Counted from the first letter of the stretch, positions 1-6,383 are shown. The stretch: 8,033 nucleotides of DNA from JAQBDA01 sp032124675 (GCA_032124675.1 JAQBDA010000248.1:1-8033), one strand, 5' to 3'. Numbers and translations are program-made. Notes: generated by a model not told the origin, from the letters alone.

Positions 1-153
1 ACCCAGGACACTCTGACCGACGATGATACCGGCAATGATCTCACCAACCACAGTAGGAATCCGCACCCGTTTTATCCTCGATGTAAGGATGGGTGCCAGG
101 ACCGCTAGCAGGATGACAACCAATAAAGGGACGAAATTTACTTCATGTTCCAT
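1..153 (-). CDS. Monovalent cation/proton antiporter (CPA2-like), N-terminal 51 residues only
   Basis: Reading the minus strand from an ATG at 153-151 gives 51 codons open to the left edge, so only the N-terminus is present. The protein starts MEHEVNFVPLLVV, has a hydrophobic helix at about residues 7-24, a short basic loop (RIKRVR, 26-31), then IPTVVGEIIAGIIVGQSVLG (32-51). The pattern of basic loop, I/V-P-x-V-x-G-E-I-x-A-G-I-x-x-G and P/S-x-x-L-G is typical of the second membrane segment of CPA2 (Kef/NhaS-type) antiporters, inner-membrane proteins that exchange Na+ or K+ for protons. No Shine-Dalgarno sequence precedes the ATG; a promoter-like pair at 160-187 would start transcription at or next to it. 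The gene is divergent from the B12 gene. The family call is fairly secure; ion specificity cannot be told from this fragment. Confidence 0.75.
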   Translation of the reverse strand, partial: MEHEVNFVPLLVVILLAVLAPILTSRIKRVRIPTVVGEIIAGIIVGQSVLG

Positions 154-159
154 ACTACC

Positions 160-187
160 AGTGTAACATCAAGTTACTATTTCCCAA
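160..187 (-). promoter_or_regulatory. Candidate promoter of the antiporter gene, possibly giving a leaderless mRNA
   Basis: On the minus strand TTGGGA (187-182) is separated by 16 nt from TACACT (165-160), a fair match to -35 and -10 boxes. The -10 box ends 6 nt before the ATG at 153, so transcription would begin at or next to the start codon, in keeping with the missing Shine-Dalgarno site. An inverted repeat GTAAC-atcaa-GTTAC (163-177) overlaps the -10 box and spacer and could be an operator. This rests on sequence resemblance only. Confidence 0.3.
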
Positions 188-390
188 GGGTTCCAGCTAG
201 AAGTGATCGGTCCATGTACCCCGTTATGGTAGAATCAAACTATCGAATATTGCGTTTTTCGGCTTTCCTCGCTGGTCATTTCCTAGTTCCGCTACAAGCT
301 ACCAGTCATGGTGAATGAAAAAGAACTGTCGACCTAGACCAATGGCCGGTACAGTTTTGTCGATGGTTATCCTTCGCCCGTGAATCTGAC

Positions 391-397
391 AGAAGGA
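391..397 (+). promoter_or_regulatory. Ribosome binding site of the B12 mutase-like gene
   Basis: AGAAGGA lies 7 nt before the ATG at 405 and supports that start. Confidence 0.6.
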
Positions 398-404
398 TGC
401 AGCT

Positions 405-2054
405 ATGAAAACCGTTGTTGCCGGTGCGCTCGGGGAATGTGTGCACGTTGCAGGTGTGACACGCTTCTTGCGGCTGGCGCAGGCTGCAGGATGGAAGACG
501 GTGTTCCTGGGTCCTGCTGTATCGATTGAGAAGTTCCTGGAATCCGCCCGCCGCGAGAAAGCCGATTTGATCGGAGTTTCATATCGCCTGACACCGGAGA
601 CCGGCGAAAGACTCATAGCTCAATTTGCAGAAGAAGCTGACAATCTTCGCACAGTTGGCATACGCTTTGCCTTTGCTGGCACTCCCCCAATGGCTGAGCG
701 AGCGCGGGCCATGGGTTTCTTCGAGCATGTTTTCGTGGGCGGTGAGCCAGCCGACGCAGTGCTGGCATATTTAAAAGGCCAGCCTGAAGGTACACTCCAG
801 GAAGCGGATTACCCTCAAAAGGCAATTGAACGCATAGCCTGGAAATCCCCTTTCCCCCTTCTGCGCCATCACTTCGGTCTTCCCACTCTGCAAGAAACAA
901 TTGATGGGATCGCGCGCATCGCCGGTGCAGGCGCGCTAGACGTGATCTCACTGGGTATTGACCAGGATGCGCAAGAGAATTTCTTCAACATAGAGCGCCA
1001 GGATCCGCGCCAGACAGGAGCTGGCGGTGTGCCGGTGCGCACACCAGACGATTACCGCGTACTATATTCCGCCAGCCGCACAGGCAACTATCCACTGCTG
1101 CGCACCTATTCCGGGACAGATGACTTCCTCCGCCTGGCAGAGATGTACGTAGAGACGATCAACATCGCCTGGTGCGCTATCCCATTATTCTGGTTCAACC
1201 AGATGGACGGGCGCGGTCCCTGGGACCTGGAAGGATCCATCCGGGAACATCAGAAAGTTATGGCCTGGTATGGGAAAAGGGATATCCCGGTGGAGTTAAA
1301 CGAACCCCACCATTGGGGGATGCGCGATGCTGCAGACGTGACCTTTGTTGTATCAGCATATCTCTCGGCCTATAACGCCCGCGCATACGGAGTCCGGGAT
1401 TATATCGCCCAGATGATGTTCAACAGCCCGCCCGGACTTTCCGACGCCATGGATCTGGCAAAGATGCTGGCTATCCTGGAACTGATCGCCTCCCTGGCAG
1501 GGGATGAATTTCGAATTTGGAAACAAACCCGCACCGGTTTGCTTAGTTATCCACTCAACCTTGACCAGTCGCGCGGGCACCTGGCAACCAGCGTATATCT
1601 GCAGATGGCATTGCACCCGCACATCGTTCACATCGTGGGTCACACAGAAGCCCACCATGCCGCCACTGCGGAGGACATTATCGAGGCTGCCGGCATTGTA
1701 CGCCGCTCGATCGACAATGCCTTGAGCGGTCAGCCAGACATGACGTTCGACCCAGCCATTCAGCAGCGCAAAGATGAACTGGTCGCTGAAGCCCGTCTGG
1801 TACTGGAAGCAGTCCGTGAGCTGGCGCAGCCAGGCGCTGCCGATCCCCTCACAGATGCCTCCACCCTGGCTCGCGCCGTTACGACCGGCATCCTGGATGC
1901 CCCGCAGCTGGTTAATAATCCATTCGGCCTTGGGCAGATTGCCACCCGGATCGACCAGCGCGGTGCATGCGTTGCAACCCATCCAGAGAGCGGTAAATCC
2001 ATTTCAGAAAGCCAGAGGACGGAACTGCTAATCCGCCGCACCAGGCTAAAATAA
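405..2054 (+). CDS. Glutamate-mutase-like cobalamin protein, S and E parts fused in one chain
   Basis: The 549-residue protein has two parts. Residues 1-125 match the B12-binding S subunit of glutamate (methylaspartate) mutase: strand VVAGALGE, the cobalamin-ligating His14 in C-x-H-x-x-G (12-17), KADLIGVS (52-59) and a glycine turn FAGT (90-93). Residues about 148-530 follow the E subunit, the TIM barrel that binds the substrate: LLRHHFGLPTL (152-162), RTYSGTDDF (233-241), NEPHHWG (299-305), a helix about 306-330, HTEAHHAATAEDI (413-425), AVTTGILDAP (491-500) and RGACVATHPESGK (519-531). In the known enzyme these are separate chains catalysing a radical carbon-skeleton rearrangement of glutamate to 3-methylaspartate with adenosylcobalamin. 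Oddities: the Asp of D-x-H-x-x-G is Cys12, and by an alignment from memory one of the three substrate-binding arginines (R100) is Gln190, while R66 and R149 correspond to Arg154 and Arg233. The substrate is therefore probably not glutamate. No reactivase (MutL-like) gene is nearby. Family call good; reaction unknown. Confidence 0.8.
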   Translation: MKTVVAGALGECVHVAGVTRFLRLAQAAGWKTVFLGPAVSIEKFLESARREKADLIGVSYRLTPETGERLIAQFAEEADNLRTVGIRFAFAGTPPMAERARAMGFFEHVFVGGEPADAVLAYLKGQPEGTLQEADYPQKAIERIAWKSPFPLLRHHFGLPTLQETIDGIARIAGAGALDVISLGIDQDAQENFFNIERQDPRQTGAGGVPVRTPDDYRVLYSASRTGNYPLLRTYSGTDDFLRLAEMYVETINIAWCAIPLFWFNQMDGRGPWDLEGSIREHQKVMAWYGKRDIPVELNEPHHWGMRDAADVTFVVSAYLSAYNARAYGVRDYIAQMMFNSPPGLSDAMDLAKMLAILELIASLAGDEFRIWKQTRTGLLSYPLNLDQSRGHLATSVYLQMALHPHIVHIVGHTEAHHAATAEDIIEAAGIVRRSIDNALSGQPDMTFDPAIQQRKDELVAEARLVLEAVRELAQPGAADPLTDASTLARAVTTGILDAPQLVNNPFGLGQIATRIDQRGACVATHPESGKSISESQRTELLIRRTRLK

Positions 2055-2103
2055 TATTCGATAGGGCCAACTCCGGCCGTATGCGAGTTGTTTATTCTCA
2101 ATC

Positions 2104-2110
2104 AGGAGGT
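2104..2110 (+). promoter_or_regulatory. Strong Shine-Dalgarno of the opine dehydrogenase-like gene
   Basis: AGGAGGT, a near-perfect anti-16S match, sits 5 nt before the ATG at 2116. It fixes the start and suggests efficient translation from a transcript shared with the upstream gene. Confidence 0.8.
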
Positions 2111-2115
2111 CCACA

Positions 2116-3228
2116 ATGAACAACAATACCCGCTTCACCGTTATCGGCGCCGGACACGGGGGTAAAGGGATGGCTGCTCATCTGGCCTTGATGGGATTTC
2201 CGGTTACCTTATACAACCGCACCCCGGAAAATATTAACACAATAAAAGCGCGCGGTGGTATCGAATTAAAGAGCTTCGAAGGTGGACCGCATGGTTTTGG
2301 TCATTTGGAGCGAGTAACATCAAACATGGGTGAAGCACTGCAGGATGCTGATGTGATCATGGTCGTCGTACCGTCCACAGCCCATGCCGATATTGCCAAC
2401 GCCACCGCCCCACACCTCAAAGATGGCCAGATCATCGTCTTGAATCCAGGCCGTACCTGTGGGGCGCTCGAAGTGACTTATATTTTCCGGCAGAGGGGTG
2501 TCAAGGCCGATGTCATCGTCGCTGAAGCTGAAACGCTAATTTACGCCAGCCGCTCAGACGGACCAGCTATGGCAAGGATATTCGCCATCAAAGATACTGT
2601 GCCGATAGCTGCCCTGCCCGCCACCCGCACTCATCGCGTCCTAGAAGCCCTGGCGCCAGCCTACCCGCAGTTCATCGATGGGACTAGTGTGCTGCACACC
2701 GGCCTCAACAATATGGGAGCCATATTCCACCCTGCGCTGGCGCTGCTCAACGCAGGTCGCATCGAGACCACCCTGGGAGAGTTCCAATTCTACGTCGACG
2801 GCGTCAGCCCATCGGTTGCTCGCGTTCTGGAGGTGCTCGATCGGGAGAGGGTCACGGTAGCTTCTTCCTTGGGGATACGCGCCCGCACTGCTCTGGAGTG
2901 GCTGCAGATGGCTTACCACGCCACGGGAGATGACCTCTATGATGCCATCCACAACCAGCCGGGATACTACGGCATCCAGGCTCCTCCGACGCTAAACCAT
3001 CGCTATATCACCGAGGATGTGCCCATGAGCCTGGTCCCAATCGCAGCCCTGGCCGATTCTTATGGTGTCTCCGTGCGCGGCATGGAGAGCATCATCCGCC
3101 TGGCTTGCATCGTCCACCGCACCGATTACTGGCGCCGGGGCCGCACGCTGGACAAACTGGGTATCAAAGATTGGAGCGTCAGCGAGATCACAAACTACGT
3201 GTTGGAAGGTACTCGCTATTCGTCATAA
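2116..3228 (+). CDS. Opine dehydrogenase family oxidoreductase (octopine/nopaline dehydrogenase-like)
   Basis: The 370-residue cytosolic protein has an N-terminal Rossmann fold starting FTVIGAGHGGKGMAAHLAL, with the dinucleotide motif GAGHGG at residues 11-16 and a second-strand end LYNRT (32-36), whose Asn-Arg is compatible with NADP or NAD. Residues about 190-345 form the helical octopine-DH domain, with LNNMGAIFHP (197-206) carrying the expected catalytic His205, and EDVP (300-303), whose Asp301 fits the His-Asp dyad known for N-(1-carboxyethyl)norvaline dehydrogenase. Opine dehydrogenases join an amino acid to a 2-oxo acid by reductive condensation, or run in reverse; many bacterial members have no assigned substrate. 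Length is normal. It follows the B12 gene by 61 nt with a strong Shine-Dalgarno, so the two are likely co-transcribed and may act on successive intermediates. The family is clear, the substrate is not. Confidence 0.85.
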   Translation: MNNNTRFTVIGAGHGGKGMAAHLALMGFPVTLYNRTPENINTIKARGGIELKSFEGGPHGFGHLERVTSNMGEALQDADVIMVVVPSTAHADIANATAPHLKDGQIIVLNPGRTCGALEVTYIFRQRGVKADVIVAEAETLIYASRSDGPAMARIFAIKDTVPIAALPATRTHRVLEALAPAYPQFIDGTSVLHTGLNNMGAIFHPALALLNAGRIETTLGEFQFYVDGVSPSVARVLEVLDRERVTVASSLGIRARTALEWLQMAYHATGDDLYDAIHNQPGYYGIQAPPTLNHRYITEDVPMSLVPIAALADSYGVSVRGMESIIRLACIVHRTDYWRRGRTLDKLGIKDWSVSEITNYVLEGTRYSS

Positions 3229-3235
3229 ACCCGGA

Positions 3236-3241
3236 TATAAT
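3236..3241 (+). promoter_or_regulatory. Candidate -10 box (TATAAT) before the phosphatase gene
   Basis: A perfect TATAAT lies 8 nt after the opine dehydrogenase stop and 43 nt before the phosphatase ATG. There is no convincing -35 hexamer at 16-18 nt. It may give the phosphatase its own transcript inside the gene cluster. Confidence 0.3.
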
Positions 3242-3284
3242 CGCACAACTGGATCTTGATCAGGGCATCAGCATACATATAGAT

Positions 3285-3845
3285 ATGACCCATTTCTACC
3301 TGGTCCGCCATGGACAAACCGACTGGAACCTGGAAGGGCGTTGGCAGGGACACGCCGATGTCCCGTTAAACGCTAACGGCAGGCTGCAGGCGGCTGAAAT
3401 TGCACAGGCACTTGCCAGCGCAGGTCTGGCAGCCATCTACTCCAGCGACCTGCAGCGCGCCCTGGATACTGCCCAGGCAATATCGGCTGCAGCTGCTCTC
3501 GAGGCGCAGATTGACCCGCGCCTGCGTGAGATCCACCAGGGGAAATGGCAGGGTATGCTGGCGGATGATATCGAGCGGCGCTACGGCGAGCTGCTGCGCC
3601 AGAGAAAGACCGACCCGCTCTCCGTAGCCCCACCAGGCGGCGAGAGCGTGCAGCAGGTGCGCGACCGGGTGATCGAAGCGATCGAAGAGATCCGTCAGCG
3701 CCACCCACACGAGAGGGTGGCCGTCGTCTCGCATGGCTTTGCCCTGGCCATCGTCCAGGTGCACTACCTCGACCATCCCCTGAGCAAGGTCTGGGAGATG
3801 ATCCCACCCAATGACCGCTGGGTAGAGCTGCGGCTTGGCGAATGA
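3285..3845 (+). CDS. Histidine phosphatase family protein (GpmB/CobC-like)
   Basis: The 186-residue protein begins MTHFYLVRHGQTDWN and contains all marks of the histidine phosphatase superfamily: RHG at 8-10 with the phospho-accepting His9, SSDLQRAL (53-60) with Arg58, LREIHQGKWQG (80-90) with acid Glu82, PGGES (117-121), and VVSHG (147-151) with the second His150. Such enzymes remove phosphate from small phosphometabolites. GpmB/CobC-type members include alpha-ribazole-5'-phosphate phosphatases of B12 synthesis and sugar-phosphate phosphatases. A link to B12 is tempting because a B12-dependent enzyme lies two genes upstream, but nothing in the sequence decides it. The frame is open upstream to 3105, overlapping the dehydrogenase; I chose 3285 because the first beta strand of the family starts there. 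No clear Shine-Dalgarno is present. The gene ends with TGA. Confidence 0.85.
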   Translation: MTHFYLVRHGQTDWNLEGRWQGHADVPLNANGRLQAAEIAQALASAGLAAIYSSDLQRALDTAQAISAAAALEAQIDPRLREIHQGKWQGMLADDIERRYGELLRQRKTDPLSVAPPGGESVQQVRDRVIEAIEEIRQRHPHERVAVVSHGFALAIVQVHYLDHPLSKVWEMIPPNDRWVELRLGE

Positions 3846-3996
3846 CAGGCATCGTAATCCGGTCGCACTCTAATGCCAGGGGAGTAAGATAAGCACCCAA
3901 CACCTCATCCTGTATATGGATATGCATACCGGCTGCACACTTGGGGATATCTGCCCGACCCGGTTTTGCGTATATCATCACAAAGTAGAAAACAGT

Positions 3997-4000
3997 GAGG
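3997..4000 (+). promoter_or_regulatory. Weak ribosome binding site of the Grx-TrxR gene
   Basis: GAGG lies 10 nt before the ATG at 4011, slightly longer than ideal. The preceding gap (3846-3996) holds AT-rich TATATC (3971-3976) and an imperfect palindrome around GTATATGGATATGCATAC (3912-3929), but no promoter I can defend. Confidence 0.4.
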
Positions 4001-4010
4001 TAGCAAAATA

Positions 4011-5228
4011 ATGCAGAATTCCACAATCCGTGAGAACGACAAAATCGTCATCTACAGCACCGTCTGGTGTCCGGATTGCAAACGCGCCAAGCAGTTCTTC
4101 GGCGACCAGCGCCTCCCCTACGTTAACATCGACATTGAAAAAGACCCGGATGGCATGGCATATGTCGAGCAGGTCAACGAAGGCAAGCGCATCATTCCCA
4201 CCATCGTCTTTCCGGATGGCTCGATCCTGGTCGAGCCATCGAACGCCGAGCTGGCGAGGGTGCTCGGGCTAAAAACCAAGGCCAAACGCTCCTTTTACGA
4301 CTCGATCGTCATCGGTGGCGGTCCGGCCGGGTTAACCGCCGCTTTATATATGGCCCGCGAAGGGATCGATGTGCTGGTGATCGAGAAATCGGGGTTAGGC
4401 GGGCAGGTCGGCACAACCCAGGTGCTGGATAATTACCCTGGATTCGACGAGGGCATCCCAGGGGCAGAGTTCGCTGACCGCCTGGTGCGGCAGGCGCGCC
4501 GTTTTGGTGTTGAGATCCTGCAATCTCAGGAAGTGGTACATCTCCATCTGGAAGGTCCGTACTGGTGCATCAACACCGCGGATGGCTCAGAATATGGGAC
4601 AAAAGCGCTGCTGCTGACGACCGGAGCGCGCTACCGCAGGTTGAATATTCCGGGTGAAGACGAGCTGATCGGAACCAATGTGCACTTCTGCGCCACCTGC
4701 GATGGCGCATTTTATAAGGACAAGAAAGTGCTGGTAATCGGCGGCGGCAACAGCGGCTTCGAAGAAGGTTTGTTCCTGACCAAGTTCGCCAGCCAGGTAG
4801 ATATCGTCGAATTCAAGCCCGAGGTCAATGCCAGCCAGATCCTGCAGGAGAAAGTGGCTGAACAAGAGAATATGCACGTGATCACCAACTATGCGGTCAA
4901 GGAATTTGTCGGCGAGCAACGGCTGGAGTCGATCCTGGTCGAGGACCGTGCCACGAATGAGGTCGAAGAGTGGGCTTATGATGGCGTGTTTGTCTACATC
5001 GGCCTGAGCCCGAACAGCGACCTCGTGAAAGAGATCGTGAGTACTGACAAGTACGGTTTCATTACGACCAACATGACACTGATGACCTCACAACCGGGCA
5101 TCTTCGCCGCCGGTGACGTGCGCGCCGGCTCCACCAAGCAGGCTGCCTCCGCTACAGGCGAGGGCGCCACGGCAGCCCTGATGATCCGCGGCTACCTGAA
5201 CGAGTTGGGGGACGTCCGCGAGGCTTAG
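4011..5228 (+). CDS. Glutaredoxin-thioredoxin reductase fusion protein
   Basis: The 405-residue protein joins two redox modules. Residues about 9-87 are a glutaredoxin-like domain with the active site C20-P-D-C23 in a VWCPDC context and the cis-proline loop IIPTIV (Pro63). Residues about 95-400 are a low-molecular-weight thioredoxin reductase: FAD motif IGGGPAG (101-107), redox pair C227-A-T-C230 followed by DGAFY, nucleotide-binding motif IGGGNSGFEEG (243-253), and the FAD-closing AAGDVR (366-371). Known enzymes of this type pass electrons from a nicotinamide cofactor through FAD and the Cys pair to a thiol partner; the fused domain may be the built-in partner. The usual NADPH signature HRRxxxR after the second Rossmann strand is absent: VDIVEFKPEV (263-272) puts Glu267 there, which fits NADH or another donor better. 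The cytosolic gene is convergent with the DUF3179 lipoprotein gene. Confidence 0.9.
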   Translation: MQNSTIRENDKIVIYSTVWCPDCKRAKQFFGDQRLPYVNIDIEKDPDGMAYVEQVNEGKRIIPTIVFPDGSILVEPSNAELARVLGLKTKAKRSFYDSIVIGGGPAGLTAALYMAREGIDVLVIEKSGLGGQVGTTQVLDNYPGFDEGIPGAEFADRLVRQARRFGVEILQSQEVVHLHLEGPYWCINTADGSEYGTKALLLTTGARYRRLNIPGEDELIGTNVHFCATCDGAFYKDKKVLVIGGGNSGFEEGLFLTKFASQVDIVEFKPEVNASQILQEKVAEQENMHVITNYAVKEFVGEQRLESILVEDRATNEVEEWAYDGVFVYIGLSPNSDLVKEIVSTDKYGFITTNMTLMTSQPGIFAAGDVRAGSTKQAASATGEGATAALMIRGYLNELGDVREA

Positions 5229-5245
5229 CCTTTTCTTAAAGCAGG

Positions 5246-5277
5246 CCTCCCACAGGGTAAAGAAAAGCTGCGGGAGG
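5246..5277. terminator. Hairpin between convergent genes, likely bidirectional terminator
   Basis: CCTCCCaCAG (5246-5255) pairs with CTGcGGGAGG (5268-5277): 9 pairs, one A-C mismatch, 12-nt loop. It lies 17 nt after the reductase stop and 11 nt after the stop of the minus-strand gene. The T-runs that follow are poor on both strands, so it is a weak intrinsic terminator or an end-protecting hairpin. An 8-bp perfect repeat CTTTTCTT (5230-5237) / AAGAAAAG (5260-5267) overlaps its loop and would form a competing stem. Confidence 0.55.
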
Positions 5278-5288
5278 TTATGTTTCGC

Positions 5289-6377
5289 TCACGAGTCAAT
5301 TCCATATACCGCAGTAGCGGGGTAAAAATCCTTCCAACCAAACCAGAAAGAACGCGTGCTCTTCAACCGTTCGAGCGACTTCCCTGCCAGCGGACCGCTC
5401 TGCGCAGCCCCGCTGAGCCCATCCCATATGGAGCCTGTTTCAGCATCCTGCAAGTCCAGACCATCCACAGACTGGAAGGTGAGCGTCTGCCCACCCAGCT
5501 CACGCTTGAAGATCACCCCAGAGCCGGTCTCAGCATCGAAGACCACCAGCACCGGCACGCCGCCTACCTCGTGATTGACCACCGGCTGGTCGTTCAGCAC
5601 GCCGTAAGGGTAAGCCACCGCCTCACCATTCTGCTCGACACCAATGACGAACTCCTTGACATATAAGCGCCGGTCCTCGACCGCCTCGCCGATCACTCCG
5701 GCATCCGATGTGTTGAAATAACGCTCGTAGGGATCAAAACCCCCCGAATAGCCTTTCTGCAAAGCCAGTGTCTGCGGGTAGCGTGACTTCCAATCCTGCC
5801 AGGTGGTCTGCCAGGCGGGCAGGAACTCCAGCTTGGTGCCTTTCAGCGGACCTTCGACCGCCTCTCCTAACAGCTGGCTCCACAGGCTGCCGGTCTGGCG
5901 GTCATACATCACCAGCACGTTGCGAATCAGCTTACCGCTCACCCCGAAAGTATATTCTTGACCGTCGATCTCTCGGGAATACACGATTCCCGTATAGCAC
6001 AGCGGTCACCAGGTGACGGCGATTTTACGTCCGGCGACGGTGTCGTTGACGATCTCGTGCCCTGAGAGCAGTGGCACAGAGTAGGCGCGCGCCTCGCCAT
6101 CGAAGAATACGCCCAGGATTTCCTCATCCGGGGTGTATTCCCGGTCTGCTGCTTCGACATCCAGGAACTGCGGGTTGTCGATGGCCGGGATGGCATCCTG
6201 CGGCAGCAGGGTGACGATGCGGTAGTCATCGATATCGTTCGGCTCTGGGGAAGCCATGGTCACGTCCGGTGCCTGCTCGGACGGGAGCGCATTTCCCTCG
6301 CCGGGCGCTGATGAGCAGGCTGCCAGCACCAGGATCATGCCAAGGCCCAGGGAGATCAGCGTGATAAGTTTTTTCAT
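5289..6377 (-). CDS. DUF3179 lipoprotein, probable selenoprotein with in-frame TGA read as Sec124
   Basis: One continuous minus-strand frame runs from ATG 6377 to TGA 5291-5289, interrupted only by a TGA at 6008-6006. Read through it, the protein has 362 residues. Residues 1-21 are a lipoprotein signal (MKK, hydrophobic core, lipobox LAAC with Cys21), so it is predicted to be exported and lipid-anchored. The mature part is DUF3179: REYTPDEEILGV (79-90), GHEIVNDTV (106-114), then AVTW-[TGA]-PLCYTG (120-130), TFGVSGK (143-149), MYDRQTGSLWSQ (157-168). As I know the family, the stretch reads TWCPLC, so the TGA replaces its first Cys and gives a Sec-Pro-Leu-Cys motif. A hairpin at 5992-5974 fits a bacterial SECIS. 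A second, Cys-less copy of the domain fills about 237-353. GAGG (6387-6384) 6 nt before ATG 6377 supports this start over the in-frame ATG at 6389. The family's function is unknown; a UxxC motif suggests thiol redox chemistry. The alternative is a nonsense pseudogene. Confidence 0.8.
5974..5992 (-). promoter_or_regulatory. Candidate bacterial SECIS hairpin
   Basis: In the mRNA, CGGGAAU (5992-5986) pairs perfectly with AUUCCCG (5980-5974) around the 5-nt loop CGUGU (5985-5981). The stem begins 13 nt after the UGA and the loop 20 nt after it, within the range known for bacterial SECIS elements, and a G (followed by U) is the second loop base, as SelB recognition requires. The hairpin lies inside the coding region, as bacterial SECIS elements do. 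It was found by eye; no folding program was run. Confidence 0.7.
6006..6008 (-). other. In-frame TGA, candidate selenocysteine codon
   Basis: The minus-strand codons around it are GTC ACC TGG TGA CCG CTG TGC TAT ACG: V-T-W-U-P-L-C-Y-T. Family similarity continues in the same frame on both sides, so there is no frameshift. The next base is C, a readthrough-tolerant context. TGC to TGA is a single-base difference. Confidence 0.75.
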
Positions 6378-6383
6378 AACCAG

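Larger units (their letters stand above)
154..404. other. Divergent intergenic region between antiporter and B12 gene
   Basis: The 251 bp must hold promoters for both flanking genes. A TAGAAT (230-235) resembles a plus-strand -10 box but has no good -35 partner. ACTGT (325-329) and ACAGT (351-355) form a weak inverted repeat. I looked for the B12-box of a cobalamin riboswitch, which might be expected before a B12-dependent enzyme, and saw none. No small coding region is convincing. Confidence 0.4.

Noticed and set aside
154..404. Cobalamin riboswitch before the B12 gene
   Set aside because: I looked for the conserved B12-box and core and did not see them.
1353..1982. 209-codon minus-strand frame
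   Set aside because: Shadow of the B12 mutase-like gene, which has clear family motifs.
3373..4026. 217-codon minus-strand frame
   Set aside because: Opposite the phosphatase gene; composition is Arg/Pro/Ser-rich shadow sequence with no family motif.
5230..5277. H-type pseudoknot of the two interleaved stems
   Set aside because: No linker nucleotides remain to cross the 8-bp stem, so the stems are more likely alternatives than a knot.
5289..5984. Separate 231-codon gene starting at GTG 5984
   Set aside because: It is the in-frame continuation of the upstream frame past the TGA; it has no signal peptide or Shine-Dalgarno and would begin inside the conserved DUF3179 core.
6006..6008. TGA as a simple nonsense mutation (pseudogene)
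   Set aside because: Not excluded, but less likely: the rest of the frame is intact, the TGA is exactly at a redox Cys, and a SECIS-like hairpin follows.
6006..6008. TGA read as Trp or Gly by a variant genetic code
   Set aside because: TGA ends the phosphatase gene (3843-3845) and this gene itself (5291-5289), both at natural family ends; Trp and Gly would not restore the CxxC motif.
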